A DNA stretch of 64,000 nt from Streptomyces sp. BK239 (lineage in GTDB: Bacteria > Actinomycetota > Actinomycetes > Streptomycetales > Streptomycetaceae): NCBI RefSeq assembly GCF_004217285.1, contig NZ_SHKS01000011.1:62001-126000 (forward strand), written 5' to 3'. The first letter of the stretch is position 1. The number at the start of each line of letters is the position of its first letter. The position numbers and the translations under genes were made by a program. Below are positions 26,452 through 37,899 of the stretch, in pieces. The notes beneath the pieces were generated by a model. The model ran no database searches and was not told the DNA's origin. It saw only the letters and a program-made list of their open reading frames with translations.

Positions 26452-26970
26452 GTGAGTCTCGTGACCATCCTTCCGTTCATCGTGCTCATCGGGGCCATGT
26501 TCCTGATGACCCGGTCGGCGAAGAAGAAGCAGCAGCAGGCCGTGGACATGCGCAACGCCATGCAGCCCGGCAGCGGTGTCCGCACCATCGGGGGGTTGTA
26601 CGGAACGGTGAAGGAGGTCGACGAGGACACCGTCCTCCTCGACGCCGGCCCGGGAGTGGAGCTGCTCTTCGCGAAGAACGCGATCGGCGCCGTCCTGACC
26701 GACGACGAGTACAACCGCATCGTCCACGGCATCGAGCACGACCTGAAGTCCGACTCCGACGTCGTCCCCGCCGACGCCTCCTCCCTCTCCGACACCGACG
26801 GCTCCGCCGACGCTGCCGCCGCCTCCGACGACAAGCCCGTCGACTTCGGCAAGAAGGACGAGACGTCCGGGACCGAGGAGCCGGCCGCCGAGGCCGGCGC
26901 CGACGCGACGCCGAAGCAGGCCGACGAAGAGCCGAAGAAGACCGACGGCGACTCCGACGCGAAGAAGTAG
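26452..26970 (+). CDS. yajC: Preprotein translocase subunit YajC
   Basis: YajC (172 residues) is a small partner of SecDF in the Sec membrane complex. One N-terminal membrane helix (residues 2-20, ILPFIVLIGAMFLMT) precedes the conserved MRNAMQPGSGVRTIGGLYGTV segment. The last 85 residues are an Asp/Glu/Ala/Lys tail, longer than in E. coli and probably disordered, as usual in Streptomyces. The GTG start lies just upstream of the first helix. secD follows after a 136-base gap with a hairpin. Confidence 0.94.
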   Translation: MSLVTILPFIVLIGAMFLMTRSAKKKQQQAVDMRNAMQPGSGVRTIGGLYGTVKEVDEDTVLLDAGPGVELLFAKNAIGAVLTDDEYNRIVHGIEHDLKSDSDVVPADASSLSDTDGSADAAAASDDKPVDFGKKDETSGTEEPAAEAGADATPKQADEEPKKTDGDSDAKK

Positions 26971-26984
26971 CCACGTCCCCGGGG

Positions 26985-27005
26985 CGCGCGGGCGGGGCCC
27001 GCGCG
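26985..27005 (+). terminator. Hairpin between yajC and secD
   Basis: CGCGCGGGC (26985-26993) and GCCCGCGCG (26997-27005) form nine pairs with a GGG loop. It may attenuate or stabilise the intercistronic mRNA; no T-run follows. Confidence 0.4.
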
Positions 27006-27106
27006 TTCCGGGTGCGCGCATCTCGCACATAGGGGATCCCGACACCATGTCATGGCCGCCGCCGCGCTGACCCGGCGCGAGACGGCCCGAGAGGGAGTAC
27101 GAGAAG

Positions 27107-28903
27107 GTGGCAGCACCTAAGAAGGGCCGGAGCGCGAATGCCCAGAGCAAGCCGGGGCGCTCGCTGGCCCTGATCCTGATCGCCATCGTGGCGCTCACCG
27201 GGGGGATGTTCCTCTCCGGGCACACGAAGCCGAGGCTGGGCATCGACCTGGCCGGCGGCACCAGCATCACGCTGGCGGCGAAGGCCGACCAGGGGTCCGC
27301 GATCAACAAGGCCAACATGGACACCGCGGTCGAGATCATGAACCGTCGTGTCAACGGCCTGGGCGTCACCGAGGCGGAGGTGCAGACCCAGGGCGACAGC
27401 AACATCATCGTGAACATCCCCAAGGGCACCGACTCCGAGGAAGCCCGGGAGCAGGTCGGCACCACCGCGAAGCTGTACTTCCGCCCGGTCCTGGCCGCCG
27501 AGCCCACCGGCCCGGCCGCCGGCGGCTCGCCCAGCCCGTCCGCGAGCGGTTCCGCCGGCGCTTCGCCGAGCCCGTCCGCGAGCGGTTCCGCCGGCGCCTC
27601 CGGGGGCGAGAAGGCCTCCTCTCCCGCGTCGCCGTCGGCCTCGTCGGGCGCCTCCTCCTCCGCGAGCCCGCAGGGCCGCGCCCTCACCGACGGCCTGAAG
27701 GCCGACGCCACGCCGTCCGCCTCCGCCAAGGCGAGCACCGGCGCCTCCGCGAGCCCCTCCGCCCCCGCGAGCGCCGCCACCGGTGACGCGGCGGCGCAGG
27801 CGCAGTACGCGAAACTCGACTGCTCCAAGCCGGACGTCCGCGCCAAGGCCGGCGACAACGCCAAGCCCGACGCCGCCGCCGTGGGCTGCGGCGAGATCAA
27901 GGGCGTCTGGTACAAGTACCTGCTCGGCCCGGCCGCCGTGGACGGCACCGAGGTCAAGAAGGCCCAGGCCGTCTACGACACCCAGACCGCCGCCGGCTGG
28001 CAGGTCACCATGGAGTTCAACTCCAAGGGCGCGAAGAAGTTCGCCGACATCACCGGCAAGCTGGCGCAGAACCAGGACCCGCAGAACCAGTTCGGCATCG
28101 TCCTGGACGGCGAGGTCGTCTCCAGCCCGTTCGTCAGCTCCTCCATCACCGGCGGCCAGGCCCAGATCTCCGGCAGCTTCAGCCAGGACGAGGCCCAGAG
28201 CCTCGCCAACATGCTGTCCTACGGCGCCCTCCCGCTCTCCTTCCAGGAGCAGAGCGTGACCACGGTGACCGCGGCGCTCGGCGGCGACCAGCTGCACGCC
28301 GGTCTCCTCGCCGGCGCCATCGGCCTCGCCCTCGTGGTGATCTACCTGGTGCTCTACTACCGCGGGCTGTCCGTGATCGCGATCGCCTCGCTGCTGGTCT
28401 CCGCGGCCCTGACCTACGTCCTGATGTCGCTGCTCGGCCCGGCCATCGGCTTCGCGCTGAACCTGCCGGCCGTCTGCGGCGCCATCGTCGCCATCGGCAT
28501 CACCGCGGACTCCTTCATCGTCTACTTCGAACGGATCCGGGACGAGATCCGCGAGGGCCGCTCCCTGCGCCCCGCGGTCGAGCGGGCCTGGCCGCGCGCC
28601 CGGCGCACCATCCTGGTCTCCGACTTCGTGTCGTTCCTCGCCGCCGCCGTGCTGTTCGTCGTCACCGTCGGCAAGGTCCAGGGCTTCGCGTTCACGCTGG
28701 GTCTGACCACCGTGCTCGACGTCGTCGTGGTGTTCTTCTTCACCAAGCCGCTCATGACGCTGGCAGCGCGCCGCACCTTCTTCTCGGGCGGCCACAAGTG
28801 GTCCGGCCTCGACCCGAAGAGCCTGGGTGCCCAGCCGCCGCTGCGCCGCACCCGCCGTCCCGCCGGTCCCGCAGCCGGCCCCGTCGAGACGAAGGAGGCC
28901 TGA
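27107..28903 (+). CDS. secD: Protein translocase subunit SecD
   Basis: SecD (598 residues) uses the proton gradient to help pull exported proteins across the membrane after SecA. The first helix (residues 20-40) leads to the conserved LGIDLAGGTSITL. The periplasmic P1 region follows, then five C-terminal helices with the family signature near ICGAIVAIGITADSFIVYFERIRDE (read from the DNA as VCGAIVAIGITADS). An Ala/Ser/Pro/Gly insert of about 90 residues (residues 140-225), absent from E. coli SecD, splits the external domain and contains a tandem 12-residue repeat. The GTG start has GGGAG upstream. Confidence 0.95.
   Translation: MAAPKKGRSANAQSKPGRSLALILIAIVALTGGMFLSGHTKPRLGIDLAGGTSITLAAKADQGSAINKANMDTAVEIMNRRVNGLGVTEAEVQTQGDSNIIVNIPKGTDSEEAREQVGTTAKLYFRPVLAAEPTGPAAGGSPSPSASGSAGASPSPSASGSAGASGGEKASSPASPSASSGASSSASPQGRALTDGLKADATPSASAKASTGASASPSAPASAATGDAAAQAQYAKLDCSKPDVRAKAGDNAKPDAAAVGCGEIKGVWYKYLLGPAAVDGTEVKKAQAVYDTQTAAGWQVTMEFNSKGAKKFADITGKLAQNQDPQNQFGIVLDGEVVSSPFVSSSITGGQAQISGSFSQDEAQSLANMLSYGALPLSFQEQSVTTVTAALGGDQLHAGLLAGAIGLALVVIYLVLYYRGLSVIAIASLLVSAALTYVLMSLLGPAIGFALNLPAVCGAIVAIGITADSFIVYFERIRDEIREGRSLRPAVERAWPRARRTILVSDFVSFLAAAVLFVVTVGKVQGFAFTLGLTTVLDVVVVFFFTKPLMTLAARRTFFSGGHKWSGLDPKSLGAQPPLRRTRRPAGPAAGPVETKEA
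27527..27598 (+). repeat. Tandem 36-base repeat inside secD
   Basis: Two adjacent copies (27527-27562 and 27563-27598) differ at only two bases and encode SPSPSASGSAGA twice. They lie in the disordered external insert. The near identity suggests a recent slippage duplication. Confidence 0.85.
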
Positions 28904-28906
28904 TCG

Positions 28907-30019
28907 ATGTCGAAACTCGGCAACCTCGGCGCCCGACTGCACCGTGGCGAGGTCAGTTACGACTTCATCGGCCACCGCAAGCTCTGGTACGGCATCTCGA
29001 TCCTGATCACCATCACGGCCATCGTCGGCCTGGCGGTGCGCGGCCTGAACATGGGCATCGACTTCCAGGGCGGCGCCGTCTTCACCACGGCGAAGAACAC
29101 CTCGGTCTCCGTCTCCGAGGCGGAGCGCGCCGCCGAGGAGGCGGCCGGCCACGAGGCGGTCGTGCAGAAGCTCGGCGACGGCTCGCTGCGCATCCAGATC
29201 GCCGGCATGGACACCAAGGAGTCCGACAAGGTCAAGAAGGCCCTCGCCGAGGACTTCGACGTCGACTCCGAGGCCATCGCCGCCGACCTGGTCGGCCCCA
29301 GCTGGGGCGACCAGATCGCCGCCAAGGCCTGGCAGGGTCTCGCGATCTTCATGGTGCTGGTCGTGATCTACCTGGCGATCGCGTTCGAGTGGCGCATGGC
29401 CATCGCCGCGCTCGTCGCCCTGATCCACGACATCACCATCACCGTCGGCATCTACGCCCTCGTCGGCTTCGAGGTCACCCCGGGCACCGTGATCGGTCTG
29501 CTGACCATCCTCGGTTACTCGCTGTACGACACGGTCGTCGTCTTCGACTCCCTCAAGGAGCAGACGAAGGACCTCACGAAGCAGACCCGCTTCACCTACA
29601 GCGAGGTCGCCAACCGGTCGATCAACGGCACTCTGGTCCGCTCCATCAACACCACGGTGGTCGCCCTGCTGCCGGTCGCCGGCCTGCTGTTCATCGGCGG
29701 CGGCTTCCTCGGCGCGGGCACGCTCAACGACATCTCGCTGTCGCTGTTCGTCGGCCTCGCGGCCGGCGCCTACTCGTCGATCTTCATCGCCACGCCGCTC
29801 GTCGCCGACCTCAAGGAGCGCGAGCCGCAGCTGAAGGCCCTGAAGAAGCGGGTCCTGGCGAAGCGTGCCCAGGCGCCCGCCGGTGAGGAGTTCACCCAGT
29901 CCCACGACGGCGAGGCGCACGGCGCCGAGCCGGAGGACGCGGCCGCCGTCGTCGGCCCGCGATCCCAGCCCGCGTCCCGCAGCCGGGGCCGCGGCCGACC
30001 CTCGGGGAAGCGCCGATGA
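28907..30019 (+). CDS. secF: Protein translocase subunit SecF
   Basis: SecF (370 residues) is the partner of SecD. It has a first helix near residues 26-44 (LWYGISILITITAIVGL), the conserved NMGIDFQGG, an external P1 domain and then five helices including the GYSLYDTVVVFDSLKE signature. The C-terminal 55 residues are charged, Arg/Ser-rich and cytoplasmic. It starts four bases after secD ends, and its stop overlaps the apt start by four bases (ATGA). Confidence 0.95.
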   Translation: MSKLGNLGARLHRGEVSYDFIGHRKLWYGISILITITAIVGLAVRGLNMGIDFQGGAVFTTAKNTSVSVSEAERAAEEAAGHEAVVQKLGDGSLRIQIAGMDTKESDKVKKALAEDFDVDSEAIAADLVGPSWGDQIAAKAWQGLAIFMVLVVIYLAIAFEWRMAIAALVALIHDITITVGIYALVGFEVTPGTVIGLLTILGYSLYDTVVVFDSLKEQTKDLTKQTRFTYSEVANRSINGTLVRSINTTVVALLPVAGLLFIGGGFLGAGTLNDISLSLFVGLAAGAYSSIFIATPLVADLKEREPQLKALKKRVLAKRAQAPAGEEFTQSHDGEAHGAEPEDAAAVVGPRSQPASRSRGRGRPSGKRR

Positions 30020-30555
30020 CCGACGTGAAGGAACTCCTGCTCAGCCGCATCCGGGACGTGGCCGACTACCCCGAGCCGGGCGTGATGTTCAAGGACATCA
30101 CCCCGCTGCTCGCGGACCCGGCGGCGTTCACCGCGCTCACCGACGCGTTCGCCGAGATCGCCGTGCGCACCCGCGCCACGAAGATCGTCGGCCTGGAGGC
30201 TCGCGGCTTCATCCTGGGCGCCCCGGTCGCCGTCCGGGCCGGGATCGGCTTCATACCGGTCCGCAAGGCCGGCAAGCTCCCCGGAGCGACCCTCGCCCAG
30301 GCCTACGACCTGGAGTACGGCTCGGCGGAGATCGAGATCCACGCCGAGGACCTCACCGCCGACGACCGCGTCCTGATCGTCGACGACGTCCTCGCCACCG
30401 GAGGCACCGCCGAGGCGTCGATCCAGCTCATCCACCGAGCGGGCGCCCAGGTCGCCGGTGTCGCCGTCCTGATGGAGCTCGGCTTCCTCGCCGGCCGGTC
30501 CCGCCTGGAGCCGGCTCTGGCGGCCGCGCCCCTGGAGGCGCTGCTCACCATCTGA
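30016..30555 (+). CDS. apt: Adenine phosphoribosyltransferase
   Basis: APRT (179 residues) converts adenine and PRPP to AMP in purine salvage. The PRPP-binding signature is VLIVDDVLATGGTAEA (near residues 119-134), and the adenine site region GLEARGFILGAPVA lies near residue 60. It is translationally coupled to secF and followed by a strong terminator. In actinobacteria apt is commonly found next to rel, as here. Confidence 0.95.
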   Translation: MTDVKELLLSRIRDVADYPEPGVMFKDITPLLADPAAFTALTDAFAEIAVRTRATKIVGLEARGFILGAPVAVRAGIGFIPVRKAGKLPGATLAQAYDLEYGSAEIEIHAEDLTADDRVLIVDDVLATGGTAEASIQLIHRAGAQVAGVAVLMELGFLAGRSRLEPALAAAPLEALLTI

Positions 30556-30611
30556 GACAGCGTCCGGGACGCCGTCCGAGGCGGAACACGACGCGAACGC
30601 GATACGAACAG

Positions 30612-30644
30612 GGGGCGGGCCCGGAGGAATCCGGCGCCCGCCCC
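30612..30644 (+). terminator. Terminator after apt
   Basis: GGGGCGGGC (30612-30620) with GCCCGCCCC (30636-30644), and CCGGA with TCCGG inside it, form 14 pairs around a GGAA tetraloop with one bulged C. TCGTGTTG follows. Confidence 0.75.
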
Positions 30645-30707
30645 TCGTGTTGCACGGGTAGACCGCTCTCACACCGGACTGGAGGCGATCTGGAGGCCCG
30701 GCATCGC

Positions 30708-30713
30708 TACGAT
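30708..30713 (+). promoter_or_regulatory. Possible -10 element of rel
   Basis: TACGAT fits TANNNT and lies about 50 bases before the TTG start of rel. No clear -35 was found. Confidence 0.35.
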
Positions 30714-30763
30714 GGGTGCTCCGGAGCCTGACCGGGGACCCGGATCGCGCACGAGGAGTCCTC

Positions 30764-33301
<2,538 letters not shown>

Positions 33302-33309
33302 CCCTCAGA

Positions 33310-33358
33310 GCACGCGAAGAGGCCCCCGCACCTCGGGTGCGGGGGCCTCTTCGCGTGC
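33310..33358. terminator. Bidirectional terminator, 23-bp perfect stem, between rel and the DUF349 gene
   Basis: Bases 33310-33332 pair without mismatch with 33336-33358 around a three-base loop. It fills the whole 60-base space between the convergent stops and can end transcription from both sides. Confidence 0.85.
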
Positions 33359-33361
33359 GTG

Positions 33362-34591
33362 TCAGCCGCCGAACTCCTGCAGGCCCTTCAGCGCCTGGTC
33401 CAGCAGCGCCTGACGGCCCTCCAGCTCGCGCTCCAGCTTCTCCGCCTTCGCGGAGTTGCCCTGGGCGCGCGCCTGCTCGATCTGGCCCTTCAGCTTGTCG
33501 ACCGCGGCCTGGAGCTGACCGGTCAGACCCGCGGCACGCGCACGCGCCTCCGGGTTCGTCCGGCGCCACTCGGCCTCCTCGGCCTCCTGGATCGCCCGCT
33601 CCACCGCGTGCATCCGGCCCTCGACCTTCGGCCGGGCGTCGCGCGGCACGTGGCCGATGGCCTCCCACCGCTCGTTGACCGAACGGAACGCGGCCCGCGC
33701 CGCCTTCAGATCCGTCACAGGGAGGATCTTCTCGGCCTCACCGGCCAGCTCCTCCTTCAGCTTCAGGTTCTCCGACTGCTCGGCGTCCCGCTCGGCGAAG
33801 ACCGAGCTGCGGGCGGCGAAGAACACGTCCTGGGCGCCGCGGAAGCGGTTCCACAGGTCGTCCTCGTGCTCGCGCTGGGCGCGGCCCGCCGCCTTCCACT
33901 CCGCCATCAGCTCGCGGTAACGCGCCGCCGTCGGGCCCCAGTCCGTCGAACCGGACAGCGCCTCGGCCTCGGAGACCAGCCGCTCCTTGGTCCGGCGGGC
34001 CTCCTCGCGCTGCGCGTCCAGCTGCGCGAAGTGGGCCTTGCGCCGCTTGGAGAACGCCGAGCGGGCGTGCGAGAAGCGGTGCCACAGCTCGTCGTCCGAC
34101 TTGCGGTCGAGCCTCGGCAGGCCCTTCCAGGTGTCCACCAGGGCCCGCAGCCGCTCACCGGCCGCCCGCCACTGGTCGGACTGCGCCAGCTGCTCCGCCT
34201 CCGCGACCAGGTCCTCCTTGGCCTTGCGGGCCTCGTCGGACTGCTTGGCGCGCTGCTGCTTGCGCTCCTCGCGGCGCGCCTCCACCGTCGCCACCAGCTT
34301 GTCCAGCCGCGTCCGCAGCGCCTCCAGGTCGCCGACCGCGTGATGCGCGTCGACCTGCTCGCGGATGTGGTCGATGGCGACCTGGGCGTCCTTCGCCGAC
34401 AGGTCGGTCGTCTGGACTCGCTTCTCGAGGAGGCCGATCTCGACAACCAGGCCCTCGTACTTGCGCTCGAAGTAGGCGAGCGCCTCCTCGGGGGAGCCCG
34501 CCTGCCAGGAACCGACGACCTGCTCGCCGTCGGCCGTACGCACGTACACGGTCCCCGTCTCGTCGACGCGGCCCCACGGGTCGCTGCTCAC
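33362..34591 (-). CDS. DUF349 coiled-coil protein
   Basis: This is a 409-residue, highly charged, almost wholly helical protein. Several DUF349 repeats are visible, each with a W and an RF/F pattern (DQWRAAGERLRALVDTW ... LWHRFSHARSAF; DWGPTAARYRELMAEWKAAG ... LWNRFRGAQDVFF). The function of the family is unknown, though it occurs widely in actinobacteria. GTG 34591 is chosen: GGAGGAGG lies five to eight bases before it and the protein begins SSDPWGRVDETG. A longer in-frame start exists but lacks a ribosome site. Confidence 0.88.
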   Translation of the reverse strand: MSSDPWGRVDETGTVYVRTADGEQVVGSWQAGSPEEALAYFERKYEGLVVEIGLLEKRVQTTDLSAKDAQVAIDHIREQVDAHHAVGDLEALRTRLDKLVATVEARREERKQQRAKQSDEARKAKEDLVAEAEQLAQSDQWRAAGERLRALVDTWKGLPRLDRKSDDELWHRFSHARSAFSKRRKAHFAQLDAQREEARRTKERLVSEAEALSGSTDWGPTAARYRELMAEWKAAGRAQREHEDDLWNRFRGAQDVFFAARSSVFAERDAEQSENLKLKEELAGEAEKILPVTDLKAARAAFRSVNERWEAIGHVPRDARPKVEGRMHAVERAIQEAEEAEWRRTNPEARARAAGLTGQLQAAVDKLKGQIEQARAQGNSAKAEKLERELEGRQALLDQALKGLQEFGG

Positions 34592-34734
34592 AGCGCCTCC
34601 TCCACATGATGCCGACGAGGGGCTTTCGAGCCCCCGGGCATCGTCCACAGTTTCGTCACGGCCAACATAGGCGACCGGCGGGCCGCCTGTCCGCATCCAG
34701 CGCCACCGAAATTGCCCGGTCGGCCGCCTTGACG

Positions 34735-35550
34735 TCAGGACTTCGAGACCGTCGCCTTGTCGATCACGACCGTCGCGTTCGGGGCGCCGTCACCGGCTCC
34801 CGTGTTCTCACCCGCGGCGGCGATCTTCTTCAGCACCGCCATGCCCGATTCGGACACCGTACCGAACGGTGTGTAGCTGGGCGGCAGCGGACTGTCCTGG
34901 TAGACGAGGAAGAACTGGCTGCCGCCCGTGTGGGGCTGGGAGGTGTTCGCCATGGCGACCGTGCCCGCCGGATACACGTTGTTCTTCAGGCTCGCGTCCT
35001 TCAGGTTCTCGTCCGGGATGGTGTAGCCCGGACCGCCGCTGCCGCTGCCCGTCGGGTCGCCGCACTGGAGCACGTAGATCCCGTTGGTGGTCAGCCGGTG
35101 GCACTTGGTGTGGTCGAAGTACCCCTTGGAGGCGAGGAAGTCGAAGGAGCTCACGGTGTGCGGGGCCGCCGACGCCTTCAGCGCGATGTCTATCGCGCCG
35201 CAGGTCGTGTCCAGCTTCATCGTGTACTTGGCCGACTTGTCGATGGTGACCGCCGGCTCCTTCTTCCAGGTCTCCTTCTTGACGGAGCCCGCGGCCGGCT
35301 TCGCGCACGGGTCGGCGGCCTTGCTGGGCGAGGGGGCCGGGCTGGCCTCGGAGCTCGCCTTCGCCTTGTCGTCGTCCTTGAGGACGCCCGTGGTGTAGAG
35401 CGTCAGGCTGCCCACCACGATCACGCCGAGCACGGACGCGATCACCGAGTTGCGCACACGCGCCTTGCGCCGCGCGGCCGTGCGGCGCTGCTGCTGCCGC
35501 AAGAACTTCTCCCGGGCGAGCTGCCGCTTGCGCTGTTCCTGGGTGACCAC
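34735..35550 (-). CDS. Membrane-anchored cyclophilin-type peptidyl-prolyl isomerase
   Basis: This is a 271-residue protein with a basic cytoplasmic N-terminus (residues 1-33), one membrane helix (34-56), a Ser/Ala/Pro linker and an extracellular cyclophilin domain (about 115-271). Active-site surroundings are readable: CHRLTTNGIYVLQCGDPTG and TVAMANTSQPHTGGSQFF. It should speed proline isomerisation in exported proteins. The first His-Arg pair follows Cys rather than the common Phe (FHR to CHR), which may lower activity. The GTG start is preceded by GGAGAG. It is divergent from the MBL hydrolase. Confidence 0.92.
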   Translation of the reverse strand: MVTQEQRKRQLAREKFLRQQQRRTAARRKARVRNSVIASVLGVIVVGSLTLYTTGVLKDDDKAKASSEASPAPSPSKAADPCAKPAAGSVKKETWKKEPAVTIDKSAKYTMKLDTTCGAIDIALKASAAPHTVSSFDFLASKGYFDHTKCHRLTTNGIYVLQCGDPTGSGSGGPGYTIPDENLKDASLKNNVYPAGTVAMANTSQPHTGGSQFFLVYQDSPLPPSYTPFGTVSESGMAVLKKIAAAGENTGAGDGAPNATVVIDKATVSKS

Positions 35551-35730
35551 CGGGTTCTCTCCTCATGCGTCTCGTACATCGACGGGTACGCGTGCGTCTG
35601 GTGAGCCGTCCGCCTGCGTGTGCCCCGTACCGTATATGGGTTCGCTGAGGAAACGGCAGCGCCGGTAGGCTCTGACGACGGGCGCAGTCGCTCGCAAGCC
35701 CACCCGTACCGATACAAACGAAGGACGATC

Positions 35731-36441
35731 GTGCTCATTGCCGGGTTCCCCGCCGGTGCCTGGGGGACGAACTGTTATCTCGTCGCCCCCGCCGCCGGTG
35801 AGGAGTGCGTGATCATCGACCCGGGCCATCAGGCGGCCCCCGGAGTCGAGGAAGCGATCAGAAAGCATCGGCTCAAGCCCGTCGCCGTCGTCCTCACCCA
35901 CGGCCACATCGACCATGTGGCCTCGGTCGTCCCGGTGTGCGGCGCGCACGACGTGCCCGCCTGGATCCACCCCGAGGACCGGTTCATGATGAGCGACCCC
36001 GAGAAGGCGCTCGGGCGGTCCATCGGAATGCCGCTGATGGGCGAGCTGACGGTCGGGGAGCCGGACGACGTCCGGGAGCTGTCCGACGGCGCGAAGCTGG
36101 AGCTGGCGGGCCTGGAGCTGTCCGTCGCGCACGCGCCGGGGCATACCAAGGGGTCGGTGACCTTCCGGATGCCCGAGACCGCGGACATCCCGTCCGTGTT
36201 CTTCTCGGGTGACCTGCTGTTCGCCGGCTCCATCGGACGCACCGACCTGCCCGGCGGCGACATGGCCGAGATGCTCGACTCGCTGGCACGCGTGTGCCTG
36301 CCGCTCGACGACTCGACCGTGGTGCTGTCCGGCCACGGCCCCCAGACGACCATCGGCCAGGAGCGCGCCGCCAACCCGTATCTGCGGCAGGTGGCGGCCG
36401 ACGGCCAGGGAGCACCCGAGGCTCCCCGACGAGGAATGTGA
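35731..36441 (+). CDS. MBL-fold metallo-hydrolase (glyoxalase II-like)
   Basis: This is a 236-residue enzyme with the metallo-beta-lactamase fold. The metal motif HxHxDH is HGHIDH at residues 57-62. The next ligands are His in AHAPGHTKGS and Asp in FSGDLLFAGSIGRTD, and the last His is in LSGHGPQT. The pattern fits hydroxyacylglutathione hydrolase-like thioesterases. Streptomyces uses mycothiol, so the natural thioester is probably not a glutathione one. GTG 35731 has AAGGA upstream. hisS follows twelve bases later. Confidence 0.9.
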   Translation: MLIAGFPAGAWGTNCYLVAPAAGEECVIIDPGHQAAPGVEEAIRKHRLKPVAVVLTHGHIDHVASVVPVCGAHDVPAWIHPEDRFMMSDPEKALGRSIGMPLMGELTVGEPDDVRELSDGAKLELAGLELSVAHAPGHTKGSVTFRMPETADIPSVFFSGDLLFAGSIGRTDLPGGDMAEMLDSLARVCLPLDDSTVVLSGHGPQTTIGQERAANPYLRQVAADGQGAPEAPRRGM

Positions 36442-36452
36442 CGAGACCTTCC

Positions 36453-37715
36453 GTGAGCACCTTTCAGGCCCCCAAGGGCACGTACGACCTTCTGCCGCCC
36501 GACTCCGCCCAGTACCTCGCCGTCCGTGAGGCGATCGCCGCGCCGCTGCGCAACTCCGGATACGGCTACATCGAGACCCCCGGCTTCGAGAACGTGGAAC
36601 TCTTCGCGCGCGGTGTCGGCGAGTCCACCGACATCGTGACCAAGGAGATGTACGCCTTCGAGACCAAGGGCGGCACCAGGCTCGCCCTGCGCCCCGAGGG
36701 CACCGCCTCCGTGCTGCGCGCCGCACTGGAGGCCAACCTCCACAAGGCGGGCAACCTCCCCGTCAAGCTCTGGTACTCCGGCTCGTACTACCGCTACGAG
36801 CGCCCGCAGAAGGGGCGTTACCGCCACTTCTCCCAGGTCGGCGCCGAGGCGATCGGCGCGGAGGACCCCGCCCTCGACGCCGAGCTGATCATCCTGGCCG
36901 ACCAGGCCTACCGCTCGCTCGGGCTGCGCGAGTTCCGCATCCTGCTCAACAGCCTGGGCGACAAGGAGTGCCGGCCGGTGTACCGGGCCGCGCTCCAGGA
37001 CTTCCTGCGCGGACTGGATCTCGACGAGGACACGCTGCGCCGGGCCGACATCAACCCGCTGCGCGTCCTCGACGACAAGCGCGAGTCGGTGCAGAAGCAG
37101 CTCGGGGACGCCCCGCTGCTGCGCGACTACCTGTGCGACGCGTGCAAGGCCTACCACGAGGAGGTCCGCGAGCTGATCACCGCGGCGGGCGTCTCCTTCG
37201 AGGACGACCCGAAGCTGGTCCGCGGCCTGGACTACTACACCCGTACGACCTTCGAGTTCGTCCACGACGGTCTGGGCTCCCAGTCCGCGGTGGGCGGCGG
37301 CGGCCGCTACGACGGGCTGTCGGAGATGATCGGCGGCCCCGCGCTGCCGTCCGTGGGCTGGGCGCTCGGCGTCGACCGCACGGTCCTCGCCCTGGAGGCC
37401 GAAGGCGTCACGCTGGAACTCCCCGCGTCCACCAGCGTGTTCGCGGTGCCGCTCGGGGAGGAGGCCCGCCGGGTGCTGTTCGCCAAGGTCACCGAACTGC
37501 GCAAGCTCGGTGTCGCCGCCGACTTCTCCTACGGCGCGAAGGGGCTCAAGGGGGCGATGAAGAACGCCAACCGGAGCGGGGCGCGGTACACGATCGTCGC
37601 CGGTGAGCGGGATCTCGCCGAGGGCGTCGTGCAGTTGAAGGACATGGAGTCCGGGGAGCAGACGGCGGTCGGCGTGAACGAGATCGTGGCCGAGCTGGAG
37701 TCGAGGCTGGGCTGA
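36453..37715 (+). CDS. hisS: Histidine--tRNA ligase
   Basis: HisRS (420 residues) charges tRNA-His. It opens with the conserved FQAPKGTYDLLPPDS. Class II motif 1 lies near residues 45-60, motif 2 is around LWYSGSYYRYERPQKGRYR, and the histidine-specific segments are LVRGLDYYTRTTFEF and the final GGRYDGL and GVDRT loops. An anticodon-binding domain ends the protein. GTG 36453 gives the usual N-terminus. It follows the MBL gene closely, an arrangement common in actinobacteria, and is followed by a strong terminator. Confidence 0.96.
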   Translation: MSTFQAPKGTYDLLPPDSAQYLAVREAIAAPLRNSGYGYIETPGFENVELFARGVGESTDIVTKEMYAFETKGGTRLALRPEGTASVLRAALEANLHKAGNLPVKLWYSGSYYRYERPQKGRYRHFSQVGAEAIGAEDPALDAELIILADQAYRSLGLREFRILLNSLGDKECRPVYRAALQDFLRGLDLDEDTLRRADINPLRVLDDKRESVQKQLGDAPLLRDYLCDACKAYHEEVRELITAAGVSFEDDPKLVRGLDYYTRTTFEFVHDGLGSQSAVGGGGRYDGLSEMIGGPALPSVGWALGVDRTVLALEAEGVTLELPASTSVFAVPLGEEARRVLFAKVTELRKLGVAADFSYGAKGLKGAMKNANRSGARYTIVAGERDLAEGVVQLKDMESGEQTAVGVNEIVAELESRLG

Positions 37716-37721
37716 GGGGAC

Positions 37722-37755
37722 GGGCGCGCGGGGGAGTTTCAGCCCCCGCGCGCCC
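37722..37755 (+). terminator. Terminator after hisS
   Basis: GGGCGCGCGGGGG (37722-37734) pairs perfectly with CCCCCGCGCGCCC (37743-37755), 13 base pairs with an 8-base loop, starting six bases past the hisS stop. Confidence 0.8.
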
Positions 37756-37899
37756 CTTCCCACGTCAACTCGGCGGGCGCGAATTCGTCACGTCGGACGA
37801 TCCCTCTTTATGTCCACCGAACGGTGGACTCACGCCCGGGTGCGGCACAATGAGCCCTGTCAGAGGAACGTCCAACTCTCAAGTGACGGAATCGGCGTG

